A DNA stretch of 64,000 bases from Desulfobacteraceae bacterium Eth-SRB2. GTDB lineage: Bacteria; Desulfobacterota; Desulfobacteria; Desulfobacterales; UBA11574. The notes below the pieces were generated by a model. It searched no databases and was not told the DNA's origin. It saw only the letters and a program-made list of their open reading frames with translations. The stretch is taken from assembly GCA_004193595.1 (NCBI GenBank), contig RPGQ01000080.1, forward strand, positions 68,307-132,306, written 5' to 3'. The translations under genes were made by a program, and so were the position numbers. Below, one piece after another: positions 19,601 through 27,331 of this stretch; positions within the stretch are counted from its first letter, which is position 1, and the number at the start of each line of letters is the position of its first letter.

Positions 19601-19687
19601 TTAAAGCACTGTACCGATGGTCAGATTCTTGCTAAAATCGATGCCCTGCTGGAACCGACCGATTCATCTTATCCTTTTCCGATATAG
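16628..19687 (+). CDS. hdrA: Double HdrA (two fused HdrA units), all-cysteine copy
   Basis: 1019 residues. Unit 1: FAD motif GGGIGGIQCALD near residue 13, loop DCSTCMFSPKMV (Cys at the site that is Sec in two paralogues), ferredoxins CIACGKCAEKCP and CGICKKICP, then [11 protein letters not shown] mid-protein HdrA N-terminal-like domain (CHCGTNIAG, ACSPKTHEPLFQ) leads into unit 2 ([23 protein letters not shown]) and a terminal dicluster ferredoxin (CSACLLCVRVCP, CAGCGICVSECP). It has neither the receiver nor the GltD insertion. Last gene of hdrCBA. HdrA proteins are the flavin site where electron bifurcation or confurcation takes place in characterised complexes. Which donor feeds this copy is not evident. 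Confidence 0.94.
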   Translation: MEFYLKNPVGKVVVIGGGIGGIQCALDLADTGFYVYLVEKSHTLGGIMARLDKTFPTNDCSTCMFSPKMVHAAGHANIEILCLSRLLELNGRPGRFTARIEKQPRYINEKKCIACGKCAEKCPVKVPDAFNGDLGTRKAAFLTFPQAVPLKYAIDAKNCLYFTKGKCGICKKICPAEAIEYDQKPEILQIEAGAVILSTGFEPALTVMEGEYGYGRYKNVVTSFQYERMLSVTGPYGGHIRRPSDAKVPRNVAWIQCVMSRDLARNRPFCSSVCCMYAAKQAVLTRSNEPDTQATIYFIDIRAHGKGFDQYIDRARKRHGVRTKRSMVSVVYLNPENDNLIIETFDHRLDCKKEEEYGLVVLSTGFKPSNDFIDLAKQLGLVTNPYGFLSTEFDEPVSTSKPGVFVCGGIESPKDIPETVIQAGAAAAEASILINAARNSEIVCDKVPDEKPLDITPRVGVLICHCGTNIAGVVNIQNVLDYVKKLPQVTFATDFLFTCSTETQQTIIQLIKEHGLNRIVVAACSPKTHEPLFQDTLRKAGLNPYLFDLASIRDQCAWVHGNDPEKATKKSKALIRASVARALELEPLYDHSYRTVNHGLVIGGGVAGMTAALTIADQGFHVHLVEKTDRLGGFARNLKFTLEGNFPPKLIRYLIERITHHPKITVYLKSSLVSHNGPMGAFNGTVQNEDGPMPIQYGAVIVATGGRPYEPTEYLYGKNKRVLTQVEFSKRLVEDSSWASRLNRIVMIQCVGSREPDFPFCSRVCCAAAVKNSIELKEINPGAKIVVLYRDVRTFGFKELYYLKARQKGVLFFRYIPEEKPIVYDNNGKLIVDFTDRSLNQNFRVEPDLVVLSSGIRPNEGAKQIARLLKLPMVNEGFFLEAHVKLRPVEFATSGVFLAGLAHSPRFIEETVTMAKSAGQQAMKILCKKEMTISAAKAQVDPDKCSACLLCVRVCPYGAPFINEDGVSQIPPSACAGCGICVSECPSQAITLKHCTDGQILAKIDALLEPTDSSYPFPI

Positions 19688-19782
19688 TCCGGATAATAAG
19701 TGAGTCCGCTTGGATCATCCCGCTTACTCACGGAAGAATGTCGGAGTAATGGGTTATGGAAAAATGAAACGTCTTAATATTC

Positions 19783-21888
19783 ATGAATAGAATTGGAAAT
19801 GCTTTTGGAATTATGAAAACTGAAGAATTTTTACAAGAACATAAATATTATAGAACACTTATCGAGAGCGCTACGGATTATGTCGTCGCAATCAACCGCA
19901 ACTATCAAATCATAATGGCCAACGAGCTTTTTAAAAATGAATTCGGTATGCAACCCAATGATTTCTGTTACAAGGTATGGAAAAACAGAGATGAGAAATG
20001 TGAAGAGTGCCTGGTAGAAAAAACCTACCGGGATGGCTGGGGACACTGGAATGTAGAAAATGTAACCATGAAGGACGGCAGAGTTGCCAATATGCTGGTT
20101 AGAGCGATTCCGGTCAAGAACGAACGTGGCGAGATCGTTTATGTCCTGGAAAGAGCTACAGACATCACGGAAAGGCAGCACATTCAGGAAAACATTGACA
20201 ACTTGGTCGGCAACCTGGAAGAGATGCTGGCCAATCGTTTGGAAGATTTGCAAAAATCAGAAGAAAAGTATCGAACCATATTTGAACGCTCCCGTGATGC
20301 CATCATTCTTACCAACCCCAACGGAAGGATCGTTGAGGTTAACCAGGCAGGGGTTCATATACTGGGGTATAAAACCCAAAAAGAAGTTTTGGTATTAAAA
20401 TCTACTGCCAAGCTCTTTGTTGAGAAACAGGATTTTGTTGAGCTCCGGGAAAAAGTCTCCCGGGAGGGTTTCGTTGTAGAGTTTGAGACCCGTCTTGTGG
20501 GTAAAAATGATTCAGAATTTTATGCGCTGATTACATCAAATGTAACGGTGGATGTATCCGGGAAGATTACCGGCTATGTGCTGATTATAAGAGACATTAG
20601 CAAGAGAAAAATCTCACAACAGCAAATCGAGAAGCGGAATATCCGGTTAAATATTTTAAATTCCATCTCTGAAACCGTTAGCAGCAGTTTGAATCTTGAT
20701 GAGATACTCAGCAGTGCTATCGATAAAACCCTTGAGGTCTTGGAGTGTGACAGTGTCAGGATTTATCTGATGGACGATAAAAAAGAAATTCTCAAACTGG
20801 TGGCGCACAAAGGGCTTTCAACTAAATTAATAGCCAAGCCTTTTATGAAAACTCGTAAACCCGGGGACGGACTTTTGGGTCAGGCCATACTTGACGGTGA
20901 AACAAGGTTGGTGGACAATTATTTGCGATCCCAAGACCCCTATGTGGAATCCATGATTGAAGAGGGCCTGCATACAACCGCTTATATACCGCTCTCAACC
21001 AAAGGGGAGTTTATAGGGGTGATGTGCGTCAGCAGCCATTACCCGGTTGACCTTGCAGCCGAATATATTGAATTTTTGACCGCTATCGGCAACCAGATCG
21101 GCGTTGCCGTAGATAATGCAAATCTATATGAAAATATAAAGCGCGCCTATGAGGACCTCAAAGATGCCCAGGAACAGATTGTGCAGACAGAAAAACTGGC
21201 CTCTTTGGGCAAATTGGCCGCTACCATTGCCCATGAAATAAACAATCCTCTGGCTGCTGTTCTGACCTATATCCGGTTGATGATTAAGCTTATAGACCGG
21301 AATAGATTTTCTCGTGAAAGGCTTGAGGACATTTCCCGATATTTGGCCACTATGGAGTCGGAAACCGCCAGGTGCGGGGAAATCGTAAAAAATCTTTTGG
21401 CCTTTTCCCGCCAGTCTAAAATTACAATTAAGAGCAGCAGCATTATAGACATTATTGACAGGACTCTTTTTCTTATTGCCCATGATTTGGAAATTAAAGG
21501 AATACAGTTTAGAAAAAACATTGAGCCGGATCTACCCAAAGTTCAATGCGATTTTCAGCAGATTCAACAGGCCCTATTAAATCTCATGTACAATGCTTCA
21601 GACGCTATGCTTGATGGCGGCACCCTGACGGTAACAGCCAACAGAAAAGCAGGGACTAAGAGATTCTTAGAGGTCACGGTTTCCGATACGGGGTGCGGCA
21701 TTACCGGGGAAGACAAGGAAAAGATTTTTGATCCTTTTTTTACAACCAAAGAGGAGGGAAAAGGTGTGGGTCTGGGTTTGTCGGTGGTATACGGCATCAT
21801 TACTCGGCACAACGGGACCATAGAAGTGGAAAGCGAGCCCGGCAAAGGAAGTACGTTCAAGGTTCGCCTGCCGTTAGCCCCTTTGTGA
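19783..21888 (+). CDS. PAS-PAS-GAF sensor histidine kinase (cassette 1)
   Basis: Soluble kinase of about 701 residues. PAS1 (about 25-130) carries the Cys motif FCYKVW then KCEEC; PAS2 is at about 165-280; a GAF domain at about 290-445; a short coiled coil; HisKA with HEINNP and phospho-acceptor His484; and HATPase_c with NLMYNASDAMLDGG, DTGCGI and GKGVGLGLS. No membrane segments are seen. The sigma-54 response regulator starts 46 bp downstream, so the two form a two-component pair. Start is uncertain: no good SD precedes 19783, and ATG at 19813 is an alternative. The same gene order (kinase, regulator, archaemetzincin, GcvH-like) recurs at 45.9-50.4 kb. Confidence 0.9.
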   Translation: MNRIGNAFGIMKTEEFLQEHKYYRTLIESATDYVVAINRNYQIIMANELFKNEFGMQPNDFCYKVWKNRDEKCEECLVEKTYRDGWGHWNVENVTMKDGRVANMLVRAIPVKNERGEIVYVLERATDITERQHIQENIDNLVGNLEEMLANRLEDLQKSEEKYRTIFERSRDAIILTNPNGRIVEVNQAGVHILGYKTQKEVLVLKSTAKLFVEKQDFVELREKVSREGFVVEFETRLVGKNDSEFYALITSNVTVDVSGKITGYVLIIRDISKRKISQQQIEKRNIRLNILNSISETVSSSLNLDEILSSAIDKTLEVLECDSVRIYLMDDKKEILKLVAHKGLSTKLIAKPFMKTRKPGDGLLGQAILDGETRLVDNYLRSQDPYVESMIEEGLHTTAYIPLSTKGEFIGVMCVSSHYPVDLAAEYIEFLTAIGNQIGVAVDNANLYENIKRAYEDLKDAQEQIVQTEKLASLGKLAATIAHEINNPLAAVLTYIRLMIKLIDRNRFSRERLEDISRYLATMESETARCGEIVKNLLAFSRQSKITIKSSSIIDIIDRTLFLIAHDLEIKGIQFRKNIEPDLPKVQCDFQQIQQALLNLMYNASDAMLDGGTLTVTANRKAGTKRFLEVTVSDTGCGITGEDKEKIFDPFFTTKEEGKGVGLGLSVVYGIITRHNGTIEVESEPGKGSTFKVRLPLAPL

Positions 21889-21934
21889 AGCCAAGTGAAA
21901 TAATCATTTATACGATACATGGAAGGAATCGATA

Positions 21935-23299
21935 ATGACCAAAAAGGCTCGTATTCTTGTGGTTGATGATGAAGCACCCATGCGAGAAGCTCTTTATGAC
22001 TGGCTCAAGGAGGATGGTTATGAGGTTGGCCTGGCCGAAAGCGGCAAACATGCCATTGCCATTGCCATGGAAAAAAGCTGGGATGTGATTTTGCTGGATC
22101 TGAAAATGCCGGGTATGGACGGGCTGGAAACGTTGAAGCAGCTTAAAGGCAAACCAGTGGACACAGATGCTGAGATACTCATGATGACCGCCTATGCTAC
22201 GGTGGATACAGCCGTTCAGGCCATGAAGGAGGGCGCTTTTGATTACCTGGTCAAACCCTTCGCCCCGGACGAGATCGAAATGCAAATCAAGAAGATTGTC
22301 TCCCATCGTGAGCTGGTTTTAGAGAATATTTTACTGCGCCAAAAGCTGGAGGAAAGGTCAGAATATGATGAAATCATAGGTAAAAGTGACGCCATGCAGG
22401 AAATTTACGATTTAATTTCCATGGTGGCGCCAACCGACTCTACCGTACTGATAACCGGTGAAAGCGGCACCGGGAAAGAACTGATCGCTCAGGCGATTCA
22501 CGGGAACAGTCAGCGCTGTTACAAGCCGTTTATTGCCGTAAGTTGCGGGGCGTTGCCCGATTCTTTGTTGGAGAGTGAACTGTTCGGTTATGAAAGGGGC
22601 GCTTTCACCGGTGCAGAGCATACCAAAAAGGGGCGCTTTGAACTGGCCGATAATGGAACCCTTTTTTTAGATGAAATCGGTGATATCAGTTTAAAAACCC
22701 AGGTGGATCTTTTAAGGGTTTTGCAGCGAAAAGAGTTCAGACGTCTGGGGGGTCAGGAAGAAATTAAAGTTGACGTGCGTATTTTAGCAGCTACCCATCA
22801 GGATTTGAAACAGGCGATTTCTGAAAAAAAATTTCGTGAAGATCTTTTTTATCGTTTGAACGTCATTTCTATCCCGGTACCCCCGTTGAGGAAACGAAAG
22901 GATGATATCCCGCTGCTGGTAAAGGCATTTATCCACAGGTGTTGTCTGGAAATGAATAAAGAGTTGGTAAAAATGGCGCCTTCGGCCTTGAAATTGCTGA
23001 TGGATTACGATTGGCCCGGAAATGTGAGAGAATTGGAAAATGTAATCGAAAGGGCGCTGGTTATCGGACGGGGCAAAGAAATCGTGACAGAGGACCTTCC
23101 TTTTTCACGCAAGCAATTAGGGCCTGAAACAATGCCCAATTCATTAAAATTAATGGAAAAATTGCATATCAAGAGAATTCTGAAAGAAACGGATTGGAAC
23201 ATCAGCAAAACAGCGCGTCTTCTGGAAATTGACCGTCAGACGCTCTATAATAAAATTGCAAAATATAAGATTGATAAACTCGTAAAAAGTCCGATTTAG
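21935..23299 (+). CDS. Sigma-54-dependent response regulator (NtrC family)
   Basis: 454 residues. Receiver with phospho-acceptor Asp55 (LLDLKMPGMDG), then an AAA+ sigma-54 activator domain (Walker A GESGTGKE, GAFTGA loop, Walker B LFLDEIG), then a Fis-type HTH (TARLLEIDRQTLYNKI). AAGGA SD. It is the likely partner of the kinase just upstream. A consensus sigma-54 promoter with an upstream palindrome precedes the gcvH-like gene about 1 kb downstream and is the obvious target. The last codons and the TAG stop are supplied by the inserted MITE-like repeat (copy B), so the native C-terminus was probably a little different. Confidence 0.94.
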   Translation: MTKKARILVVDDEAPMREALYDWLKEDGYEVGLAESGKHAIAIAMEKSWDVILLDLKMPGMDGLETLKQLKGKPVDTDAEILMMTAYATVDTAVQAMKEGAFDYLVKPFAPDEIEMQIKKIVSHRELVLENILLRQKLEERSEYDEIIGKSDAMQEIYDLISMVAPTDSTVLITGESGTGKELIAQAIHGNSQRCYKPFIAVSCGALPDSLLESELFGYERGAFTGAEHTKKGRFELADNGTLFLDEIGDISLKTQVDLLRVLQRKEFRRLGGQEEIKVDVRILAATHQDLKQAISEKKFREDLFYRLNVISIPVPPLRKRKDDIPLLVKAFIHRCCLEMNKELVKMAPSALKLLMDYDWPGNVRELENVIERALVIGRGKEIVTEDLPFSRKQLGPETMPNSLKLMEKLHIKRILKETDWNISKTARLLEIDRQTLYNKIAKYKIDKLVKSPI

Positions 23300-23450
23300 A
23301 CGGTTTCGTAAAAAGTTCAAATTCCCCCGAATAAATCTCTCGGGATAAAAAGGCGTGCAAATTTTGTAATCATGAGGCGTACTTGTCGTACGTTGAATGA
23401 TTGCGAAATGCAGCACAACGCAGAAGTTGGACTTTTTACGAAACCGTCAA
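23271..23450. repeat. MITE-like inverted-repeat element, copy B
   Basis: 180 bp, nearly identical to copy A at 14954-15134, with the same inner terminal inverted repeats (23299 and 23448). It overlaps the 3' end of the sigma-54 regulator, supplying its last codons and stop, and sits 26 bp before the archaemetzincin start. Confidence 0.85.
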
Positions 23451-23475
23451 GATTGAAAAGGAATCATAACTCACT

Positions 23476-24033
23476 TTGTCAAACTGCGTTACTATCTGTC
23501 CCATAGGTTCGGTGGACCAAGGGATTCTCGAGCACATCGCCAAATGTATTTCAATCCGATGCGGCCTAACCTGCAGAATTTCCATGAGGATGGAAAATCC
23601 TCGATATGCATATAATGATACCCGTTGCCAGTATAATTCAAAGCTGATATTAAAGCACCTCCTTGACCGAAGCTTCCAAGACTCCTTTAGACTTATCGGC
23701 GTTACTCCCGTGGATTTGTATGTGCCGATTCTTAAGTATGTCTTTGGATTAGCACAGATCCAAGGCAAATGTTCAATTATATCCCTACACCGGCTTTATC
23801 CTATGTTTTATGACCAGCCCTCCAATCCGGATCTTCTGTTGGCACGGGTGGAAAAGACGGCCTTACACGAACTGGGGCATACATTGGGTTTGACCCATTG
23901 CAGGGATCGGCGTTGTGTTATGTATTCCTCGGTCCGAATTGAGGATACGGATTTAAAACAACCCGATTTTTGCTCTACCTGTTTTGAGCTTTTCCAATGG
24001 TATCTTAAAAAATCCCTCCAGCCGTCTTCTTAG
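23476..24033 (+). CDS. Archaemetzincin-family zinc protease (cassette 1)
   Basis: Archaelysin/archaemetzincin family, 185 residues. The zinc motif HELGHTLGLTHC (three His, catalytic Glu) is followed by the family Cys pattern: CRDRRCVMY then CSTCFELF, giving CX4C and CX2C sites for a second zinc. The N-terminus matches the usual short strand with PIGSVD. TTG at 23476 is the only usable start, because TAA precedes it in frame by two codons and the MITE-like repeat abuts. Soluble, no signal peptide. A paralogue is at 48865-49494 in the same gene context. The substrate is not known for bacterial members. Confidence 0.9.
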   Translation: MSNCVTICPIGSVDQGILEHIAKCISIRCGLTCRISMRMENPRYAYNDTRCQYNSKLILKHLLDRSFQDSFRLIGVTPVDLYVPILKYVFGLAQIQGKCSIISLHRLYPMFYDQPSNPDLLLARVEKTALHELGHTLGLTHCRDRRCVMYSSVRIEDTDLKQPDFCSTCFELFQWYLKKSLQPSS

Positions 24034-24037
24034 CAAA

Positions 24038-24073
24038 TGCCGAAAAACTCTACACATGCCTTTTTTTTCGGCA
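24038..24073 (+). terminator. Hairpin TGCCGAAAAA / TTTTTCGGCA after archaemetzincin
   Basis: Ten-base-pair inverted repeat with a 16-nt loop, starting 5 bp after the stop codon. The U-rich arm could serve termination. Its TCGGCAA half also resembles the palindrome at 24136, so it may instead be a distal activator site. Confidence 0.45.
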
Positions 24074-24135
24074 ATTCATAAATTTACTGAATAAACAAGT
24101 GGTTATAAATAGTTTCGTGATTTAGCAAATAACAT

Positions 24136-24154
24136 TTGCCGAATATCTCGGCAA
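24136..24154. promoter_or_regulatory. Palindrome TTGCCGA-N5-TCGGCAA, putative enhancer (UAS)
   Basis: Perfect 7-bp arms, about 100 bp upstream of the sigma-54 promoter at 24254. That is the usual distance for an NtrC-family activator site. The regulator encoded at 21935 is the natural candidate to bind it (inference). Confidence 0.55.
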
Positions 24155-24253
24155 TATGTTCTATGGGGCTATTCTTAATTCTAAGGGGTCGGAAAATTAT
24201 TATTCTATATAAAACAGGCAGTTATAATAGTCATTCCGTTTCTTGTCAGACAT

Positions 24254-24269
24254 TGGCACAGGGTTTGCT
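24254..24269 (+). promoter_or_regulatory. Sigma-54 promoter (TGGCAC-N5-TTGCT)
   Basis: TGGCAC at 24254-24259, five bases, then TTGCT at 24265-24269: an exact -24/-12 match with GG and GC ten bases apart. It lies 72 bp upstream of the ATG of the gcvH-like gene. Confidence 0.85.
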
Positions 24270-24340
24270 TTTTAAAACCGTAAAACAGGAAAAATAAAAC
24301 AGATTAAAAATTAATTATTATAGAATAAGGAGGAAATAAA

Positions 24341-25270
24341 ATGGGCGCTACCAAAAAGAGGGAATCAATGAAAATTGTTCCACCAGGCAAGAAAAAATGT
24401 GTATGGATGGAGGCCGGGGTTGTTTCCTACAAACTGTGCGATCACAACTTTGATTGCTCAACCTGTGTATACGATCATGGTATGCATGATCGGGTGGCCC
24501 GGTATAAGGAGAAAATCGCGACACAACCGATAGCGGCAACACCCGATAAATTCACCGAGACTTGGGTGGACAAAATGATGCAGCTGCCTGCAAATCGGCG
24601 TAAATGTCGTTATATGATAACCGGGGAAGTGGGGCATAAAATATGCCCCAACGCTTATGAATGCGGGACCTGTTCTTTTGACCAGATCATGCAGGAACGT
24701 CTTCAGACAGAGGCGCTTCCGGTGCATGCCCGAAGCCGGGAAAGCGGTTTTGAACTGGCGGAAGATTTCTATTATCACGATGGCCACACATGGGCCAAAC
24801 CGGAATATGGCGGGCGTGTTCGAGTGGGGCTGGATGATTTTGCCCAAAAACTTATCGGTAAACTCGCGAGGGTTGAATTGCCGAATATCGGCCAGGAAGT
24901 AAAACAGGGAGAAGTGGGATTTCAAGTCAGACGCAATGGAGAAATTGCCCAACTACTTTCTCCAATGGATGGCATCGTCGCCAATGTGAACCATACCCTA
25001 CGGGATCAACCGGATCTGATCAACGAATCTCCCTATGAAAATGGGTGGTTATTTACTATTGAGCCCACCAAGCTGCGTAAAAACCTAAAAGGACTCTATT
25101 ACGACAAGGAGGCCCATAATTTTATCCATGAGGAAAGGGAAAAGCTCTTTGCCATGGCCAATGACGATTTGCGGGTGGCCGCAGATGGGGGTGCGTCGGT
25201 TGAAGACATTTTTCTGGAACTTGAAGGGAAAAACTGGGCCAGGTTTGTAAAAACTTTTCTTAAGACCTGA
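24341..25270 (+). CDS. GcvH-like protein with duplicated N-terminal Cys motifs (cassette 1)
   Basis: 309 residues, soluble. The N-terminus has two related Cys segments: CVWMEAG...CDHNFDCSTC near residue 20 and CRYMITG...CPNAYECGTC near residue 87. Both fit C-x(11-13)-C-x(5)-C-x2-C and may bind metal or Fe-S. Residues 135-250 look like the glycine-cleavage H fold (YYHDGHTWAK, VRVGLDDFA, LSPMDGIV, NESPYENGWL). The lipoyl-lysine position is not Lys: aligning SPMDG with the H-protein SPVSG puts Gly there. So it is probably an unlipoylated relative with another job. Strong SD (AAGGAGG) and sigma-54 promoter upstream, terminator downstream: a single-gene unit likely controlled by the adjacent two-component pair. 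Paralogue at 49456-50397. Confidence 0.85.
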   Translation: MGATKKRESMKIVPPGKKKCVWMEAGVVSYKLCDHNFDCSTCVYDHGMHDRVARYKEKIATQPIAATPDKFTETWVDKMMQLPANRRKCRYMITGEVGHKICPNAYECGTCSFDQIMQERLQTEALPVHARSRESGFELAEDFYYHDGHTWAKPEYGGRVRVGLDDFAQKLIGKLARVELPNIGQEVKQGEVGFQVRRNGEIAQLLSPMDGIVANVNHTLRDQPDLINESPYENGWLFTIEPTKLRKNLKGLYYDKEAHNFIHEEREKLFAMANDDLRVAADGGASVEDIFLELEGKNWARFVKTFLKT

Positions 25271-25317
25271 TCGGCAATAATGTCGTGATGATATCCATAA
25301 TATAACAATGACAAAAG

Positions 25318-25350
25318 ACCTTCCGCCGGTAAGAGGCGGGAGGTTTTTTT
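25318..25350 (+). terminator. Intrinsic terminator after gcvH-like gene
   Basis: ACCTTCCGCC pairs with GGCGGGAGGT (one G-U pair) across a 7-nt loop, followed directly by TTTTTTT. Confidence 0.9.
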
Positions 25351-25479
25351 ATATGTTTTGATAGAATTCTTTGATGCTTCTGTCATCGTGCCGACCTGTC
25401 TGCACCGGGTGGAAATCAAGACCGTTGGTAAACGCTGATACCTTTCTATTGACAAACCGTGGCTCCGAAGCTTTTTTTA

Positions 25480-25563
25480 GGTGTCAGGTGTCAGGTGTCA
25501 GGTGTCAGGTGTCAGGTGTCAGGTGTCAGGTGTCAGGTGTCAGGTGTCAAGTGTCAGGTGTCA
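25480..25563 (+). repeat. Tandem heptamer GGTGTCA, 12 copies
   Basis: Twelve head-to-tail copies of GGTGTCA (one is AGTGTCA). The unit is the building block of the CAGGTGTCAGG hairpins elsewhere in the window. Because seven is not a multiple of three, it reads as protein-like repeats in several frames but is not coding. Inverted half-copies at 25811-25830 flank the pseudogene that follows. Confidence 0.95.
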
Positions 25564-25607
25564 GGGTTAAGGATTAAGGGGGAAACGAGGTGACCCATAG
25601 AAATTTT

Positions 25608-25814
25608 ATGGACGTGGGGGATCTTGAGGTCTATAAAAAGTTGTGTCGATTACCCATCGATGTCTGTGACTTGACGCACAAGTGGCCCCAAGAATAGAAA
25701 TACGAGTTAGGAAGCCAATCCAGGCGCTCCTCAAACAGCGCTCCTGCCCAACTCGCCGAAAAAAATGAATCGTTCCCTCAGGGCTGGCCCATTACTACTG
25801 AATATGTTTCCTGA
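25608..25814 (+). pseudogene. Four-helix-bundle (IVS-type) protein remnant with TAG
   Basis: ATG at 25608 starts MDVGDLEVYKKLCRL and HKWPQE, then TAG at 25695-25697. The same frame goes on with KYELGSQSRRSSNSAPAQ and LAEKNES before TGA. This matches the start of the four-helix-bundle family found as intervening sequences and free genes (LEVYK, IRRSSNSAPAQ, AEG). A single nonsense codon plus loss of the C-terminal half makes it a pseudogene. It is bracketed by GGTGTCA repeats in opposite orientation, which suggests a former mobile unit. Confidence 0.7.
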
Positions 25815-25920
25815 CACCTGACACCTGAAACCAAATAGCCATAGCAATCTTAGCAAACAACAGCTTTGATTTACACCTGTCTGCGCCAGCCAAGTGCGGC
25901 AGGAAGGCATCATTACACTG

Positions 25921-27291
25921 TTATATCATTCCATAGGATCTGAGCTTTCTTCGAAGGGTGTTCAGACCTATCCCAAGAAGCCTGGCGGTTTGGGATTTGT
26001 TCCGGTCTGTGAATTTGTACGCCCGGATAATATGGGATTTTTCAATTTGTGCAAGGGGTTCAATATCCCCTGACACTGGGCGGGGCAGGCACGTTGATAT
26101 GGATTTGCGCTTTTTTAAATGCGCGGGGAGAAAATCTGAGGAGATGGGTTTTCCCTGTGCCAGATTTACGGCAGACTGGATGATCGATTTGAGCTCCCTG
26201 ACATTCCCGGGATAGTCATACTCCATAAGCAGACGCAGGGTTTCTTCTTCAATGGTTTGATTTTTACCGGAACTGTCATAATCTTGTAGAAAATTACCGG
26301 CCAACAGTGGAATATCTTCTTTCCTTTCTCTCAAGGGAGGCAGGTGAAGCCATCCCCCCCGGATACGGTAATATAAATCTTTTCGAAAGACTTTTTTGGC
26401 CATCATCTTTTCCAAATCTTCGTTGGTGGCCGCGATGAAGCGGACATCCGCTTTCTGATGAACATTGCTCCCCAGTTTAAGGTATTCCCCATCCTGTAAA
26501 ACGCGCAAAAGTTTACCCTGCAGCTCAATGGGAAGATCACCGATCTCATCTAAAAACATGGTACCGAGATTTGTGTATTCCAGATAGCCGGTGCGACCGT
26601 TTTGAGCGCCGGTAAAAGCGCCTTTTGTGTGACCGAAAAATTCAGCTTCAAAAAGACTGCCGGTGAGTGAGGCCATGTTGACGGGTGTAAAGGGAAATTT
26701 TGATCTGGGGCTCGCGGCATGAATTGCCCATGCCAGAAGTTCCTTACCGGTTCCGCTCTCACCGGTAATTAAAAGAGGAACATCACTGTCGGCATGCAAT
26801 TCCGCTTCCTTTAAAACTCTTAGAACCTTTTGAGACCGGGTTATAATCGGTTTGAAAGGTTTTTTGTTCACCAGTTGGGGCAAGGTTTGGCTTTTTCCTA
26901 TATCCAGAATATCGAGCAGGCGTTTTTTTTCCATGGCTCGTTTCATGGAAAATATCAGGTCCCCCTGGGAGACAGGCTTTACAAGATAATCATAAGCTCC
27001 TTTGTTTAGACATTCCACTGCAATTCTGGCCTCGTTAACGGCGGTGGCCATAATGCATTCGGTTCTCGGACTTATGTTTTTTATTATTTCAAGCAGTTCC
27101 AGTCCGCCCATTTCCGGCATGGTCATATCGACCAGCGCAATATCGAACACCTTCCCCTCTTCAAAAAGAGACGCCGCTTTCATGGGATTGTCTTCGGTGT
27201 GTATGTTTTTAAAACCGGACTTTTGCAACTGCCCTTTGATGATTTCAAGGTAATCGATATCATCATCGATAATAATTATTTGATTCTGCAT
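25921..27291 (-). CDS. Sigma-54-dependent response regulator, divergent from metF operon
   Basis: 456 residues from ATG 27291 (GGAAGGA SD); an upstream in-frame codon at 27357 would add 22 unlikely residues. Receiver with IIIDDD and phospho-acceptor Asp in VDMTMPEMGG; AAA+ domain with GESGTGKE, GAFTGA and MFLDEIG; Fis-type HTH (TARLLGIGLNTLRRKL). No kinase is adjacent. It is transcribed away from the metF-hdrA operon, which has a near-consensus sigma-54 promoter 230 bp from this start, and the shared region contains a direct repeat and palindromes. It is therefore the likely activator of the metF-hdrA operon (inference). Confidence 0.93.
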   Translation of the reverse strand: MQNQIIIIDDDIDYLEIIKGQLQKSGFKNIHTEDNPMKAASLFEEGKVFDIALVDMTMPEMGGLELLEIIKNISPRTECIMATAVNEARIAVECLNKGAYDYLVKPVSQGDLIFSMKRAMEKKRLLDILDIGKSQTLPQLVNKKPFKPIITRSQKVLRVLKEAELHADSDVPLLITGESGTGKELLAWAIHAASPRSKFPFTPVNMASLTGSLFEAEFFGHTKGAFTGAQNGRTGYLEYTNLGTMFLDEIGDLPIELQGKLLRVLQDGEYLKLGSNVHQKADVRFIAATNEDLEKMMAKKVFRKDLYYRIRGGWLHLPPLRERKEDIPLLAGNFLQDYDSSGKNQTIEEETLRLLMEYDYPGNVRELKSIIQSAVNLAQGKPISSDFLPAHLKKRKSISTCLPRPVSGDIEPLAQIEKSHIIRAYKFTDRNKSQTARLLGIGLNTLRRKLRSYGMI

Positions 27292-27331
27292 CCATACATC
27301 CTTCCCGGTATCTGTTCCAAAAGGGACTATT

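Noticed and set aside
25480..25563. Possible CRISPR-like array
   Set aside because: Unit is 7 bp with no spacers; a simple tandem repeat.
25371..25577. Open frame with repeated VSGVRCQ residues
   Set aside because: It is a reading of the GGTGTCA tandem DNA repeat, open in several frames, without SD or family match.
25695..25697. TAG in the four-helix-bundle remnant as pyrrolysine
   Set aside because: The C-terminal half is missing too, and nothing here points to pyrrolysine use; a nonsense mutation is simpler.
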